A stretch of 64,000 bases of DNA from Lytechinus pictus (taxonomy: Eukaryota; Echinodermata; Echinoidea; Temnopleuroida; Toxopneustidae). The stretch is taken from positions 3,836,001 to 3,900,000 of the forward strand of contig NW_026974141.1 in assembly GCF_037042905.1 (NCBI RefSeq). Reading direction: 5' to 3'. Each line of letters starts with the position of its first letter. Within the stretch, counting starts at the first letter, position 1. Position numbers and translations under genes: made by a program. Below are positions 59,101 through 63,888 of the stretch, piece after piece. The notes beneath the pieces were generated by a model that had not been told where the DNA came from, made no database searches, and saw only the letters and a program-made list of their open reading frames with translations.

Positions 59101-60326
59101 GTGGGTGAAATTATTACATTTGTGGGTAAAGTGTTATAACATTTGTGGGCGTTATTACATTTGTGGGAGTTATTACATTTGTGGGCGTTATTACATTTGT
59201 GGGTGTAACACCCCCCCCCCCCCTCCGGCCATATTATCTCCCAAAATACCCCAGCCTAGATAGGGTTAAACCTAAAGGTTTTCGTGCTTTCTTATTCTTT
59301 TAATATTCAAAGTGCATAATACTTCTTCAATGAAGATTGGAGTGGGTGTTAGTTTGGCGTTTTGTTTTATTTTTTGCTTTGTAAACCTTGCTAAGCATAT
59401 ATCTTCTCAGATCAAGTGGTAATTCACTCGTATCTACCTCTAAGAATTCCAGGGAGGTACCCGGCAACGCCCTGTGCACAATTTTAAAGCCTGGTAATAA
59501 TAATGAATAGTCAGCAAGAATTTCTTCACATAATACTTGTTTATGGTGCTTTTCGAGACCCCATGGTCGCGCACGGTATCCACTCGTCAATGGAAGTGCC
59601 CCCTCCCCCGGGATCACAAGACTTGAAATAAAATGTTGTGGTCGAAATATTAACTCAATATCACTCAATTAAGAGCAGACAAAACGAAGCTATACGCATC
59701 AAAGCATAGCTATATATATTTATAATTCGTCAGATCTTATGAAAGCCAGGTTACAAAATTTTGACTTCCATCATAGTCCACTCATTTTAAAGTGTTTTTA
59801 TTGTTCGGTGAACAAATTATTGTCATATTTTATGTTTGTTTTGTAAACTGGATAATTTATACTGTTTTTTAAATCTTTGTATGTACATTTTTAAAAAGGA
59901 CTTTGAATTTGATACTATATACTTCCGAGGGCTTTAAAAAGACTTATATGCCTAATAATGTGAAAATTTTGCTCAGATTCATCCTATAATAAGTTTAGTT
60001 TGGCCACATAAACAAGCAGTAAAACTGAAATTTATTTCCCCAAAACTCATTCATTATTTTAAAGGCTTTGTTTCCAATACATGTCAAGAGGTTCATTTTC
60101 AGAACATGGAAGATATTTGTCTAAGGTGCTTTCCGAAACCCCATGGTCACGCATTGTATCCACTCGTCAGTGGAAACGCCCCCCCCCCCCGAGATTACAT
60201 TTAAACAAAATAGGCCTACCACTAAAATATGAGATTACATTTAAAAATAGGCCTACCACTAAAATATCATAAATAAAACCATGAAAACCTTATATGAATA
60301 ACTTACCTTTCGTTTTGCATAGACAT
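16933..60326 (-). CDS. PNP: Purine nucleoside phosphorylase, six exons, 288 aa
   Basis: PNP cleaves purine ribonucleosides with phosphate to free base and ribose-1-phosphate, in cytosolic purine salvage; the animal enzyme is a trimer. Joining 60326-60307, 40602-40427, 29700-29597, 26677-26502, 20100-19907 and 17129-16933 gives 867 nt ending in TGA, with GT-AG at all five introns and matching phases (2,1,0,2,1). Family motifs are IICGSAL (30-36), FHLYEG (90-95), [11 protein letters not shown] (118-128), [16 protein letters not shown] (150-165), [10 protein letters not shown] (201-210) and [14 protein letters not shown] (223-236). Differences from human: R84 is D89, F200 is Y205, N243 is R249, and the loop carrying H257 is about four residues shorter. 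S34, H91, Y93, A121, E206 and M225 are kept. Introns are 19.7, 10.7, 2.9, 6.4 and 2.8 kb. Confidence 0.93.
17130..17469 (-). other. PNP intron 5, part without recognised repeat
   Basis: Non-coding. A small inverted motif, GGTGGCC...GGCCACC, lies near 17234-17258. Confidence 0.4.
17470..18620 (+). repeat. Tandem repeat of about 160-bp monomers (323-bp higher-order unit)
   Basis: TTCATTGACCC recurs at 17604, 17927 and 18250, exactly 323 bp apart; the first two 323-bp units look identical, later monomers diverge. Each monomer carries TTTGACCTTGGTCATGTGACC or a close variant. The same family lies inverted at 42905-43660 and truncated at 10611-10800. Confidence 0.9.
18621..19604. other. Intron 5 sequence without recognised feature
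   Basis: No coding signal. A GC-richer patch at 18640-18800 contains GGTCTGGGGCAGAGCCCC and may be repeat-derived. Confidence 0.35.
19605..19793. mobile_element. MITE with GGCCGTTTCATAA-type inverted ends
   Basis: Left end AGGCCGTTTCATAA-AGCTGTTCG and right end CGAACAGC-CTTATGAAACACCG are imperfect inverted repeats that continue inward (AGTGACTTTAAG / CTTAAAGTCGCT). ACCTGG flanks both sides (19599-19604, 19794-19799) and may be the duplication or part of the ends. Confidence 0.65.
19832..19876 (-). pseudogene. Partial copy of the PNP exon 5 3' end
   Basis: About 45 bp matching 19909-19953 (end of exon 5) with a few differences, lying 77 bp further along the transcript inside intron 5. It would encode a variant of [13 protein letters not shown], but the GTAAGT donor is replaced. 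Probably a local duplication. Confidence 0.75.
19907..20100 (-). CDS. PNP: PNP exon 5 (residues 159-224)
   Basis: Acceptor CTCTTATAG ends at 20101 and donor GTAAGT begins at 19906. Encodes [13 protein letters not shown] and [15 protein letters not shown]206 matches the purine-binding E201 of human PNP, and Y205 replaces F200. Confidence 0.95.
20232..20460. mobile_element. hAT-like MITE, 229 bp
   Basis: Ends CAAGGGCGGAAATC and GATTTCCGCCCATG are inverted repeats. The 8-bp duplication AATAGATG flanks it exactly (20224-20231 and 20461-20468), as expected for hAT. Confidence 0.85.
20812..20939 (-). mobile_element. tRNA-derived SINE, 128 bp
   Basis: The minus strand starts GGAGGCGCG, has an A box (TAGCTCAGTCGG) and a B box (GGTTCGATTCC), then a SINE-type tail with CCCTTGGGTAAGGC. 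A 9-bp duplication TAATTATGT flanks it (20803-20811, 20940-20948). Confidence 0.85.
20949..21219. other. No feature recognised
   Basis: Intron 4, AT-rich, no repeats seen. Confidence 0.3.
21220..22044 (+). mobile_element. Tc1/mariner-type MITE, copy 1 (825 bp)
   Basis: Long inverted ends: (C)AGTGCGTCCCA, AAACGAAACCGAGA, GATAAATC/TTATCATAACTTAATC. Flanked by TA (21218-21219, 22045-22046). A second copy is at 39405-40224. No transposase remains; the open frame 21498-21698 has no recognisable motif. Confidence 0.85.
22045..22321. other. No feature recognised
   Basis: AT-rich intron sequence. Confidence 0.3.
22765..22945. repeat. ATT/ATC microsatellite
   Basis: Imperfect (TTATCA/TTATTA)n; the long frames of I, M and T residues on both strands come from the repeat. 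Confidence 0.9.
23052..24323. mobile_element. Nested inverted-repeat element with 237-bp identical arms
   Basis: Ends CACACAAAAAAC near 23054 and GTTTTTTGTGTGCAG near 24323 suggest a nested element. Inside, 23322-23558 and 23802-24038 are reverse complements of 237 bp each and encode the same 60-residue open frame in opposite directions, so the arms are practically identical. The 243-bp GC-richer spacer (23559-23801) is unrelated to the arms. Confidence 0.75.
24908..25406. other. No feature recognised
   Basis: Intron 4 sequence with poly-A runs at 25305 and 25376. Confidence 0.3.
25407..26071. mobile_element. TIR element AGGTGGTTTCAGACCGCCTCGA, 665 bp
   Basis: The 22-bp left end is inverted at 26050-26071 with one difference. 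Inside are further inverted motifs (GATCGGG...CCCGATC, TACGAGAACTTT). It is interrupted by the hairpin MITE at 25658-25852. Non-autonomous; superfamily not determined. Confidence 0.75.
25658..25852 (+). mobile_element. Hairpin-rich MITE, copy 2 (195 bp), 9-bp duplication
   Basis: Starts TAGTCTGC and ends GTAGACTA, flanked by CGGGCGCCG on both sides (25649-25657, 25853-25861). The 9-bp duplication suggests a MULE-like mechanism. Multiple internal hairpins: GCTGGTTTGC/GCAAACCAGC, GGCTCG/CGAGCC, AGATCTGCA pair. Confidence 0.8.
26152..26464. mobile_element. MITE with about 65-bp inverted ends (GGGGCCGATTGCACGAAAG)
   Basis: Left 26152-26215 and right 26402-26464 are reverse complements with few differences, with AT-rich sequence between. 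It ends about 40 bp from the donor of PNP exon 4. Confidence 0.85.
26502..26677 (-). CDS. PNP: PNP exon 4 (residues 101-159)
   Basis: Acceptor TTTGTTTCAG ends at 26678 and donor GTACTT begins at 26501. Encodes [21 protein letters not shown] and [28 protein letters not shown]121 matches human A116. Confidence 0.95.
27025..27316 (+). mobile_element. SINE-like repeat ending in (ATC)n
   Basis: Contains CGGATAGGACGTTAAATGG, CACGTTAAGAACCCACTGCA, GGGGGAAACCCCGGTGT, GGCGCACAGTTCTGTG and GGCGCTATACAAATGC followed by (ATC)n. I recognise this order from a repeat common in marine deuterostome genomes; the family name was not checked. Confidence 0.6.
27330..28660 (-). pseudogene. LINE reverse transcriptase, decayed, in PNP intron 3
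   Basis: From the right: [31 protein letters not shown] (28600-28490), the frame at 28509-28324, then [11 protein letters not shown] (28175-28140), HADD (28070, the catalytic motif) and [11 protein letters not shown] (27940-27900). Further C-terminal pieces extend to about 27330. Stops and frameshifts break it. L2/CR1-like by motif pattern. It is on the same strand as PNP. Confidence 0.8.
28678..28983. mobile_element. Possible hAT-like element with poly-G and GCGAGCG motifs
   Basis: Left end CAGCGGCGTAACAGGGG resembles hAT ends; a right end TACGCCACTATG is plausible. The 8-bp flanks do not match, so limits are uncertain. Confidence 0.4.
29217..29273. repeat. Hairpin, about 57 bp
   Basis: CCAATGGATATACCGCAC pairs with GTGCGGTATATCCATTTGG; the loop contains GGTCC/GGACC, which can also pair. 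Confidence 0.8.
29426..29461. repeat. 36-bp perfect palindrome centred on TGACGTCA
   Basis: Every base pairs with its mirror; the centre is the CRE-type octamer TGACGTCA (29440-29447). A second TGACGTCA lies at 29472-29479 in a degenerate copy of one arm. It is 135 bp past the donor of PNP exon 3. Confidence 0.9.
29597..29700 (-). CDS. PNP: PNP exon 3 (residues 66-100)
   Basis: Acceptor TTTTTCAG ends at 29701 and donor GTAGGT begins at 29596. Encodes [16 protein letters not shown] and [16 protein letters not shown]91 and Y93 (human H86, Y88) are present, but the arginine two residues before the histidine (human R84, phosphate ligand) is D89. No ORF over 60 codons covers it. Confidence 0.95.
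29899..30497. mobile_element. piggyBac-type MITE, 599 bp, TTAA flanks
   Basis: Inverted ends AGGTCAAGTCCACCCCAG and GGGGGAATTTGTCCT with extended inner match (AAAGTTATGACATTTCAAAGTTTCG / CGAAAGTTTGAAACGTCATAAC). TTAA at 29895-29898 and 30498-30501. Relatives lie at 61447-62039 and 62823-63416. Confidence 0.8.
34135..34309 (+). mobile_element. 7SL-like SINE, copy 1
   Basis: CTGGGCGTTGTGGCGTGCGCCTG, then TATCCAAGCTA, GTGGGGAAG and a B-box-like GGTTCGAGCCC, with an (AC)n tail. The order resembles the Alu domain of 7SL RNA. The same insertion exists in foldback 2 (57046-57229). Confidence 0.65.
34531..34712 (+). mobile_element. 7SL-like SINE, copy 2
   Basis: Same head (GGGCGTTGTGGCGTGCGCC), B box GGTTCGAGCCC and (AC)n tail as copy 1. 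The matching site in foldback 2, near 57446, lacks it. Confidence 0.65.
36674..36869. other. No feature recognised
   Basis: Short AT-rich intron 2 segment. Confidence 0.3.
36870..38160 (-). mobile_element. tRNA-derived SINE, split by a hAT-like element
   Basis: On the minus strand from 38160: A box TGGTCTAGTGG (38151-38141), B-box-like GTTCGCGAATC, then GAATGGGTACCCGG and CGGGGTAATAATAGCAGCGCTTTG. After the insert it continues GTATCCTCTGGCAAAAAGCGCTTTATAAATCC. The two halves sit at 37954-38160 and about 36870-36936. Confidence 0.65.
36937..37953. mobile_element. hAT-like element with repeated GCTTCGCGCTCGCAT motifs
   Basis: Starts CAGGCGCGGATCCAGGAGGGGGC and ends GCCCCCCCCTG. Flanked by CAAAGCGA (36929-36936) and CAAAGCGC (37954-37961), an 8-bp duplication with one mismatch. 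Five copies of a near-palindromic AGCTCGCGCTTCGCGCTCGC motif occur about every 130 bp on average. Confidence 0.6.
38241..38447. mobile_element. hAT-like MITE, 207 bp
   Basis: Perfect inverted ends CAGTAGCGTACGCA / TGCGTACGCTACTG with G-runs and C-runs just inside. No clear 8-bp duplication. Confidence 0.65.
38448..38961. other. Non-coding intron 2 sequence
   Basis: Contains a TG run (38619-38632), a poly-G run (38648-38660) and ACCAGTA motifs resembling those at 22.3-24.9 kb. Confidence 0.35.
38962..40372. mobile_element. MITE with about 90-bp inverted ends, split by mariner-type MITE
   Basis: 38985-39068 (GTAAAATTCACAAAGCAAAATG, ATCAAAATCGGAT, AACGAAGTTATT) is repeated inverted at about 40255-40345. 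The mariner-type MITE at 39405-40224 sits between, so it landed inside. Confidence 0.75.
39405..40224 (+). mobile_element. Tc1/mariner-type MITE, copy 2 (820 bp)
   Basis: Ends CAGTGCGTCCCAGAAAAAAC and TTTTTTGTGGGACGCACTG, flanked by TA (39403-39404, 40225-40226). Colinear with copy 1 at 21220-22044. Confidence 0.88.
40427..40602 (-). CDS. PNP: PNP exon 2 (residues 7-66)
   Basis: Acceptor CGTTTTAG ends at 40603 and donor GTAAGG begins at 40426. Encodes [13 protein letters not shown], then the phosphate-binding turn CGSAL with S34 (human S33), and ends at IPGFPLHT. Confidence 0.95.
40980..41330 (+). pseudogene. LINE RT C-terminal fragment
   Basis: Open frame 41047-41259 reads [52 protein letters not shown], the typical C-terminal tail of CR1/L2-like RT proteins. 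A 40-bp segment (ACATACTCTTTCAATGGTTTAT) is duplicated just upstream (41020 and 41059). Confidence 0.8.
41435..42888. mobile_element. hAT-like element, 1454 bp, 8-bp duplication
   Basis: Inverted ends CAGTGGCGTA / TACGCCACTG with G-rich and C-rich tracts inside. CTCACCTG flanks both sides (41427-41434, 42889-42896), as for hAT. The interior has repeated GCGAGCGCGAAGCGCGAGC units. About 42170-42290 may be a separate insertion, because GTAGTTCACTAACCAAACGGTGCGAGCGCGA occurs on both sides of it. Confidence 0.85.
42905..43660 (-). repeat. Inverted array of the TGACCTTTGACC repeat family
   Basis: Four monomers of about 165 bp, each with CATGACCAAGGTTAAAGGTCA or a variant. A perfect AGGTCA-A-AGGTCA lies at 43444-43456. 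Starts after GACTATAGGCGCCACTTTTCC and ends with the TCAGCACTGCTGCTAT / GCCAGAGGC segment also seen at 17490-17545. Confidence 0.88.
43661..44245. other. Intron 1 sequence without recognised feature
   Basis: AT-rich with lysine/asparagine-type frames on both strands. A short GC-rich stretch with GGCGCG motifs occurs at 44190-44240, just before foldback 2. Confidence 0.3.
47115..48231. mobile_element. Harbinger-like MITE with 21-bp minisatellites, in LINE ORF1
   Basis: Inverted ends AGCCCCAGTCACATATAGAC / CTATTTGTGACTGGGGCT, flanked by TAA (47112-47114, 48232-48234), the TWA target typical of PIF/Harbinger. 1117 bp, no transposase. GGTCCGTGT is repeated throughout. Confidence 0.82.
47819..48045 (+). 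repeat. 21-bp minisatellite (GCTGACGTGTTGGTCCGTGTA)
   Basis: About ten units, with a further four or five at 47312-47435. Because 21 is divisible by 3, open frames on both strands show repeated RVADVLV or QHVSYTD; these are not evidence of a protein. Confidence 0.9.
49503..56049 (+). pseudogene. LINE ORF2: endonuclease, RT, RNase H, zinc knuckle; inactive
   Basis: Endonuclease 49503-50160: [26 protein letters not shown] (the usual GDFN aspartate is Glu) and GSDHFPV. An in-frame TAG sits at 50280-50282, then linker ([10 protein letters not shown] type) to 50881, where a 2.8-kb foldback is inserted. RT resumes at 53656: [19 protein letters not shown], then a frameshift at an A-run near 53915, [37 protein letters not shown] (54340), followed by a TGA at 54352-54354. 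RNase [12 protein letters not shown], another stop at 55333-55335, [16 protein letters not shown] and WIPSHC. The C-terminal CSFC...H...C knuckle lies near 55860. Confidence 0.87.
50882..53655. mobile_element. Foldback element 3 (ATGGCGGCC repeats), 2.8 kb, in LINE ORF2
   Basis: Ends TAGTCCAGGATAG / CTATCCTGGACTA are inverted, with TCC on both sides. The outer arms (about 50900-51200 and 53330-53635) are long inverted repeats sharing a near-identical 60-residue frame. Between them AAAATGGCCGCCAT-containing units recur about every 190 bp, switching orientation near 52400. No coding capacity. Short open frames here come from the repeats. Confidence 0.85.
56050..56640 (+). other. LINE 3' UTR and junction
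   Basis: Non-coding after the ORF2 stop. A poly-G run near 56420 hints at a further small insertion. The foldback sequence CGCAAATATTCACTACTGAATGA resumes at about 56650. Confidence 0.4.
57046..57229 (+). mobile_element. 7SL-like SINE, copy 3 (in foldback 2)
   Basis: Same head, B box and (AC)n tail as copies 1 and 2. It sits in the same foldback context as copy 1 (after CCATATTTCGATACTAA), so it predates the split of the two foldback copies. Confidence 0.65.
59211..60300. other. Intron 1 near exon 1; duplicated short segment
   Basis: 59540-59620 and 60118-60195 share GGTGCTTT-CGA-ACCCCATGGTC-CGCA and ATCCACTCGTCA-TGGAA, so a segment is repeated. GGCCTACCACTAAAATATGAG is also tandemly repeated at 60190-60265. 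Confidence 0.5.
59327..59668 (-). CDS. Unrecognised open frame, 113 codons
   Basis: I do not recognise the product. It reads [41 protein letters not shown] and [18 protein letters not shown], with a less repetitive composition than nearby frames. A possible acceptor (ATTTCAAG) ends near 59624, so it could be an exon or an exon-like relic. Part of it recurs in decayed form near 60118-60195, which argues for a dispersed or duplicated sequence. It is on the PNP strand within intron 1. Low certainty that it is coding. Confidence 0.25.
   Translation of the reverse strand: MSDIELIFRPQHFISSLVIPGEGALPLTSGYRARPWGLEKHHKQVLCEEILADYSLLLPGFKIVHRALPGTSLEFLEVDTSELPLDLRRYMLSKVYKAKNKTKRQTNTHSNLH
60307..60326 (-). 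CDS. PNP: PNP coding exon 1 (residues 1-7)
   Basis: ATG at 60326-60324 has A at position -3 and encodes MSMQNE plus two bases of the next codon, followed by a perfect GTAAGT donor at 60306-60301. Joined to exon 2 it gives S7-Y8-E9-E10, aligning with the start of human PNP. The 5' UTR extends to higher coordinates. Too short to find by ORF length; supported by the phase match, donor and N-terminal alignment. Confidence 0.8.
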
Positions 60327-60403
60327 GGTTAATTGCTGCCAGCGAAGTTTACTTGTTAATAGTTCTGCAGATGATGACGATGTTTAGTGCACAACGGGAG
60401 AGA

Positions 60404-60453
60404 TTTGGCGCGATCTTTCGCTGAAACGTAACAAACACGAGCGGTGCGCCAAA
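60404..60453. promoter_or_regulatory. Two inverted E2F-like sites upstream of PNP exon 1
   Basis: TTTGGCGC at 60404-60411 and its inverse GCGCCAAA at 60446-60453, 78-127 bp upstream of the PNP start codon. Both match the E2F consensus TTTSSCGC. No TATA box was seen. Regulatory role is inferred. Confidence 0.5.
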
Positions 60454-60547
60454 TGTGGAGAAAAAAAGGCCACTGAACTCGAGTTAAGTTTAGCGCTATG
60501 CAATGCTTCAATGCAATGCCTCAAAGCATAGCTATGCAATACTCTAA

Positions 60548-60709
60548 TACCATGGTCACATTTGCTCTACGGCGGCCGTACGGCGAGTCGAAAACAGCTG
60601 TTTTATTCATTTTTACTAAAATCATCTATATGTAGCTGGTACAAATAAATGTAAAACGGCTGTTTTCGACTCGCCGTACGGCCGCCGTAGAACAAATGTG
60701 ACCAAGGTA
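60548..60709. mobile_element. Palindromic MITE, 162 bp, TAA flanks, near PNP promoter
   Basis: Arms of about 55 bp (CATGGTCACATTTG, CTACGGCGGCCGTACGGCGAG, TCGAAAACAGC) are inverted at 60650-60709 with very few differences. TAA at 60545-60547 and 60710-60712 fits a PIF/Harbinger target. It starts about 220 bp upstream of the PNP ATG. Confidence 0.85.
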
Positions 60710-60750
60710 TAAGAAGCATAGCATGCATATGCTCTGAAGCAGAGCATGCA

Positions 60751-61035
60751 GTGTTTCAATACAATGGAAGTAGAATCTTCCAAGACGACAAAACCCTTCT
60801 CTTCAGCAAACTTGTCAAGCAGAACAGATCATCCAGCAACATCAGGATAGAAACTGAGACTATCCTATTGTCTCTGAGAAGATCGAAGCACAGAGGACAA
60901 CTCCTTGCAGGTTGGAATCAATACTTCCGTGCCCTTTCCAATCCTGATCCCTGCCAAGTGGACGAGAAAGTAACCCAGGCAGAAAGTTCACTCGAAAGAA
61001 CTCAACTGCATGTCGCAAGTCATCTTCGCAGCTGA
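60751..61035 (+). pseudogene. Unassigned retroelement-like frame, LINE linker type
   Basis: 94 codons: FQDDKTLLFSKLVKQNRSSSN, RRSKHRGQLLAGWNQYFRALSNPD and CQVDEKVTQAESSLERT. The W..YF..L..P pattern resembles the region between endonuclease and RT in LINE ORF2, but I cannot assign it firmly. Its second half recurs at 62041-62200 and 63418-63580. Confidence 0.4.
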
Positions 61036-61063
61036 ACAATAATGCTGTTTGTGGGCAAACACT

Positions 61064-61446
61064 TACAAATCTAAGTTGAAGTCCCTCTTTTTATTACAAA
61101 AGGAGGCAGTTAGAATATGTTCTTTAAATTCATATTATGCCCATAGTAGGCCACTGTTCGAATCACTCCAAATTCTTGACATATTTATCAATTGAATAGA
61201 TATTGCATCTTAATGTCATTGTTATAATATGATTTTTTTGCCTTGTTTACTCAATAGTATGCTCTCATTAAATATCTCAGCACATAACTATAATACAAGG
61301 AATAAAATAAATATCATTTATGGGCAGCGGAAAAACCCTGTTTGCTATTTTCAGTTAGTCACAAAGCACCAACAGTTTGGAAAGATCTGGCAAGTAATAT
61401 CTATAATGAATTATCATGCATTTAAAAAGTGTCAAGGAGCATTTAA
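61064..61446 (+). pseudogene. LINE RT C-terminal fragment, copy 1
   Basis: LKSLFLLQKEAVRICSLNSYYAHSRPLFESLQIL then HNYNTRNK and a decayed RxxPxxWNSL-like tail, as in CR1-like RT C-termini. It lacks the MITE found in copies 2 and 3 after NSY. Confidence 0.7.
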
Positions 61447-62039
61447 AAGACGAGTCCACCCCAACAAAATCTTGATTTGAATAAAAAGAGAAAAATCCAA
61501 CAAGCACAACACTGAAAATTTCATCAAAATCGGATGTAAAATAAGAAAGTTATGACATTTTAAAGTTTCGCCTAATTTCACAAAACAGTTACATGCACAT
61601 CCTGGTCGTTATGCAAATGAGGAAACTGATGAAGTCATCCACTCACTATTTCTTTTGTATTTCATTATATGAAATACGAAATATTCTAATTTTCTCCTCA
61701 CTGTCAAGTGAACAATAATTAATTGGTCCATGAACATGTGGAATTAGCATTGTTTGATATGGTTCAGTCAAGTTGGTCCTTTTTGTCAAAGATGTAAAAA
61801 AAAAAAAGATAATTCAAACAATAGAAAACAAAAGAAATAGTGAGTGAGGGACATTATCGAAAGTCTCATTTGCATGACACTGAGTTGTGCATATCACTTT
61901 TTTGTGAAAAATTAGCGAAACCTTAAAATGTCATAACTTTCTTATTTTACACCCGATTTTGATGAAATTTTCAACTTTATGCTAGTTTGATTTCTCTCTA
62001 TTTATTCAAATCAACGTTTTTCTAGGGTGGACTTGTCCT
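61447..62039. mobile_element. piggyBac-type MITE in unit 1, TTAA flanks
   Basis: Ends AAGACGAGTCCACCCC / GGGTGGACTTGTCCT, TTAA at 61443-61446 and 62040-62043. Long inverted subterminal sequences including ATGACATTTTAAAGTTTCG. Confidence 0.85.
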
Positions 62040-62243
62040 TTAATACTTCCGTGCCCTCCTGCCAGGTGGACGAGGAAGTAACTCAGGCAGAAAGTTCACT
62101 CGAAAGAACTCAACTGCATGCCACATCTTCGCAGCTGAACAATAAGGCTGTTTGTGCATGGGTAAACACTTACAAATTTAAGTTGAAGTCCCTCTTTTTA
62201 TTACAAAAGGAGGTAGATAGAATATGTTCTTTGAATTCATATT

Positions 62244-62511
62244 GGCCCGAATTCACAAAGGTGGACTAAAGTTATACCCGGGGTATAAAACGCGTCATTT
62301 GACGTCATTTTAATCCATGGACTAAAGTTAGCACCGGGGTATAACTCAGCCGTGGGTTAGATTTAACCCTGGGTGCTAAAGTTAGTCCATGGATTAGTTA
62401 GTCCACTGTTTGTGAATAGCGCGGTGGACTAACTTTATACCCGGGTGTTAGTTAACCCCCGACTAAATTTAACCACGGTATAACTTTAGTCGACCTTTGT
62501 GAATACGGGCC
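62244..62511. mobile_element. MITE GGCCCGAATTCACAAAGG, unit 2
   Basis: 268 bp, ends GGCCCGAATTCACAAAGG / CCTTTGTGAATACGGGCC, with internal repeats of GACTAAAGTTA and TTTAACC. Unit 1 has the empty site near 61137 (ATTCATATTATGCCC). Confidence 0.88.
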
Positions 62512-62822
62512 AATGCCCATAGTAGGCCACTGTTCGAATCACTCCAAATTATTGACATATTTATCAATTGAATAGATATTGCATCTTAATTTCATTGTTA
62601 TAATATAATTTGTTTGCCTTGTTTACTCAATAGTATGCTCTCATTAAATATCTCAGCACATAACTATAATACAAGGAATAAAATAAATATCATTTATGGG
62701 CAGCGGAAAAACCCTGTTTGCTATTTTCAGTTAGTCACAAAGCACCAACAGTTTGGAAAGATCTGGCAAGTAATATCTATAATGAATTACCATGCATTTA
62801 AAAAGTGTCAAGGAGCATTTAA

Positions 62823-63416
62823 AAGACTAGTCCACCCCAACAAAATCTTGATTTGAATAAAAAGAGAAAAATCCAACAAGCACAACACTGAAAATTTCAT
62901 CAAAATCGGATGTAAAATAAGAAAGTTATGACATTTTAAAGTTTCGCCTAATTTCACAAAACAGTTACATGCACATCCTGGTCCTTATGCAAATGAGGAA
63001 ACTGATGAAGTCATCCACTCACTATTTCTTTTGTATTTCATTATATGAAATACGAAATATTCTAATTTTCTCCTCACTGTCAAGTGAACAATAATTAATT
63101 GGTCCATGAACATGTGGAATTAGCATTGTTTGATATGGTTCAGTCAAGTTGGTCCTTTTTGTCAAAGATGTAAAAAAAAAAAAAGATACTTCAAACAATA
63201 GAAAACAAAAGAAATAGTGAGTGAGGGACATTATCGAAAGTCTCATTTGCATGACACTGAGTTGTGCATATCACTTTTTTATGAAAAATTAGCGAAACCT
63301 TAAAATGTCATAACTTTCTTATTTTACACCCGATTTTGATGAAATTTTCAACTTTATGCTAGTTTGATTTCTCTCTATTTATTCAAATCAACGTTTTTCT
63401 AGGGTGGACTTGTCCT
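62823..63416. mobile_element. piggyBac-type MITE in unit 2, TTAA flanks
   Basis: Near-identical to 61447-62039; TTAA at 62819-62822 and 63417-63420. Confidence 0.85.
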
Positions 63417-63620
63417 TTAATACTTCCGTGCCCTCCTGCCAGGTGGACGAGGAAGTAACTCAGGCAGAAAGTTCACTCGAAAGAACTAAACTGCATGCCA
63501 CATCTTCGCAGCTGAACAATAAGGCTGTTTGTGCATGGGTAAACACTTACAAATTTAAGTTGAAGTCCCTCTTTTTATTACAAAAGGAGGTAGATAGAAT
63601 ATGTTCTTTGAATTCATATT

Positions 63621-63888
63621 GGCCCGAATTCACAAAGGTGGACTAAAGTTATACCCGGGGTATAAAACGCGTCATTTGACGTCATTTTAATCCATGGACT
63701 AAAGTTAGCACCGGGGTATAACTCAGCCGTGGGTTAAATTTAACCCTGGGTGCTAAAGTTAGTCCATGGATTAGTTAGTCCACTGTTTGTGAATAGCGCG
63801 GTGGACTAACTTTATACCCGGGTGTTAGTTAACCCCCGACTAAATTTAACCACGGTATAACTTTAGTCGACCTTTGTGAATACGGGCC
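63621..63888. mobile_element. MITE GGCCCGAATTCACAAAGG, unit 3
   Basis: Same 268-bp insertion at the same position as in unit 2, offset 1377 bp. Confidence 0.88.

Larger units (their letters stand above)
44246..59210. mobile_element. Giant foldback element 2, about 15 kb with nested insertions
   Basis: Same architecture as foldback 1: outer ACCCACAAATGTAATAA array at 44250-44450 inverted at 59015-59205, about 50-bp GGTCTGGAAAAAAGACTTT units inside, inner domain about 95% like that of foldback 1 (45540-46390 against 32640-33530). Arms are 44246-46360 and 46390-46772 plus 56641-59210. The right arm is split by an I-clade LINE. Flanked by C-runs on both sides. No own coding region. Confidence 0.87.
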
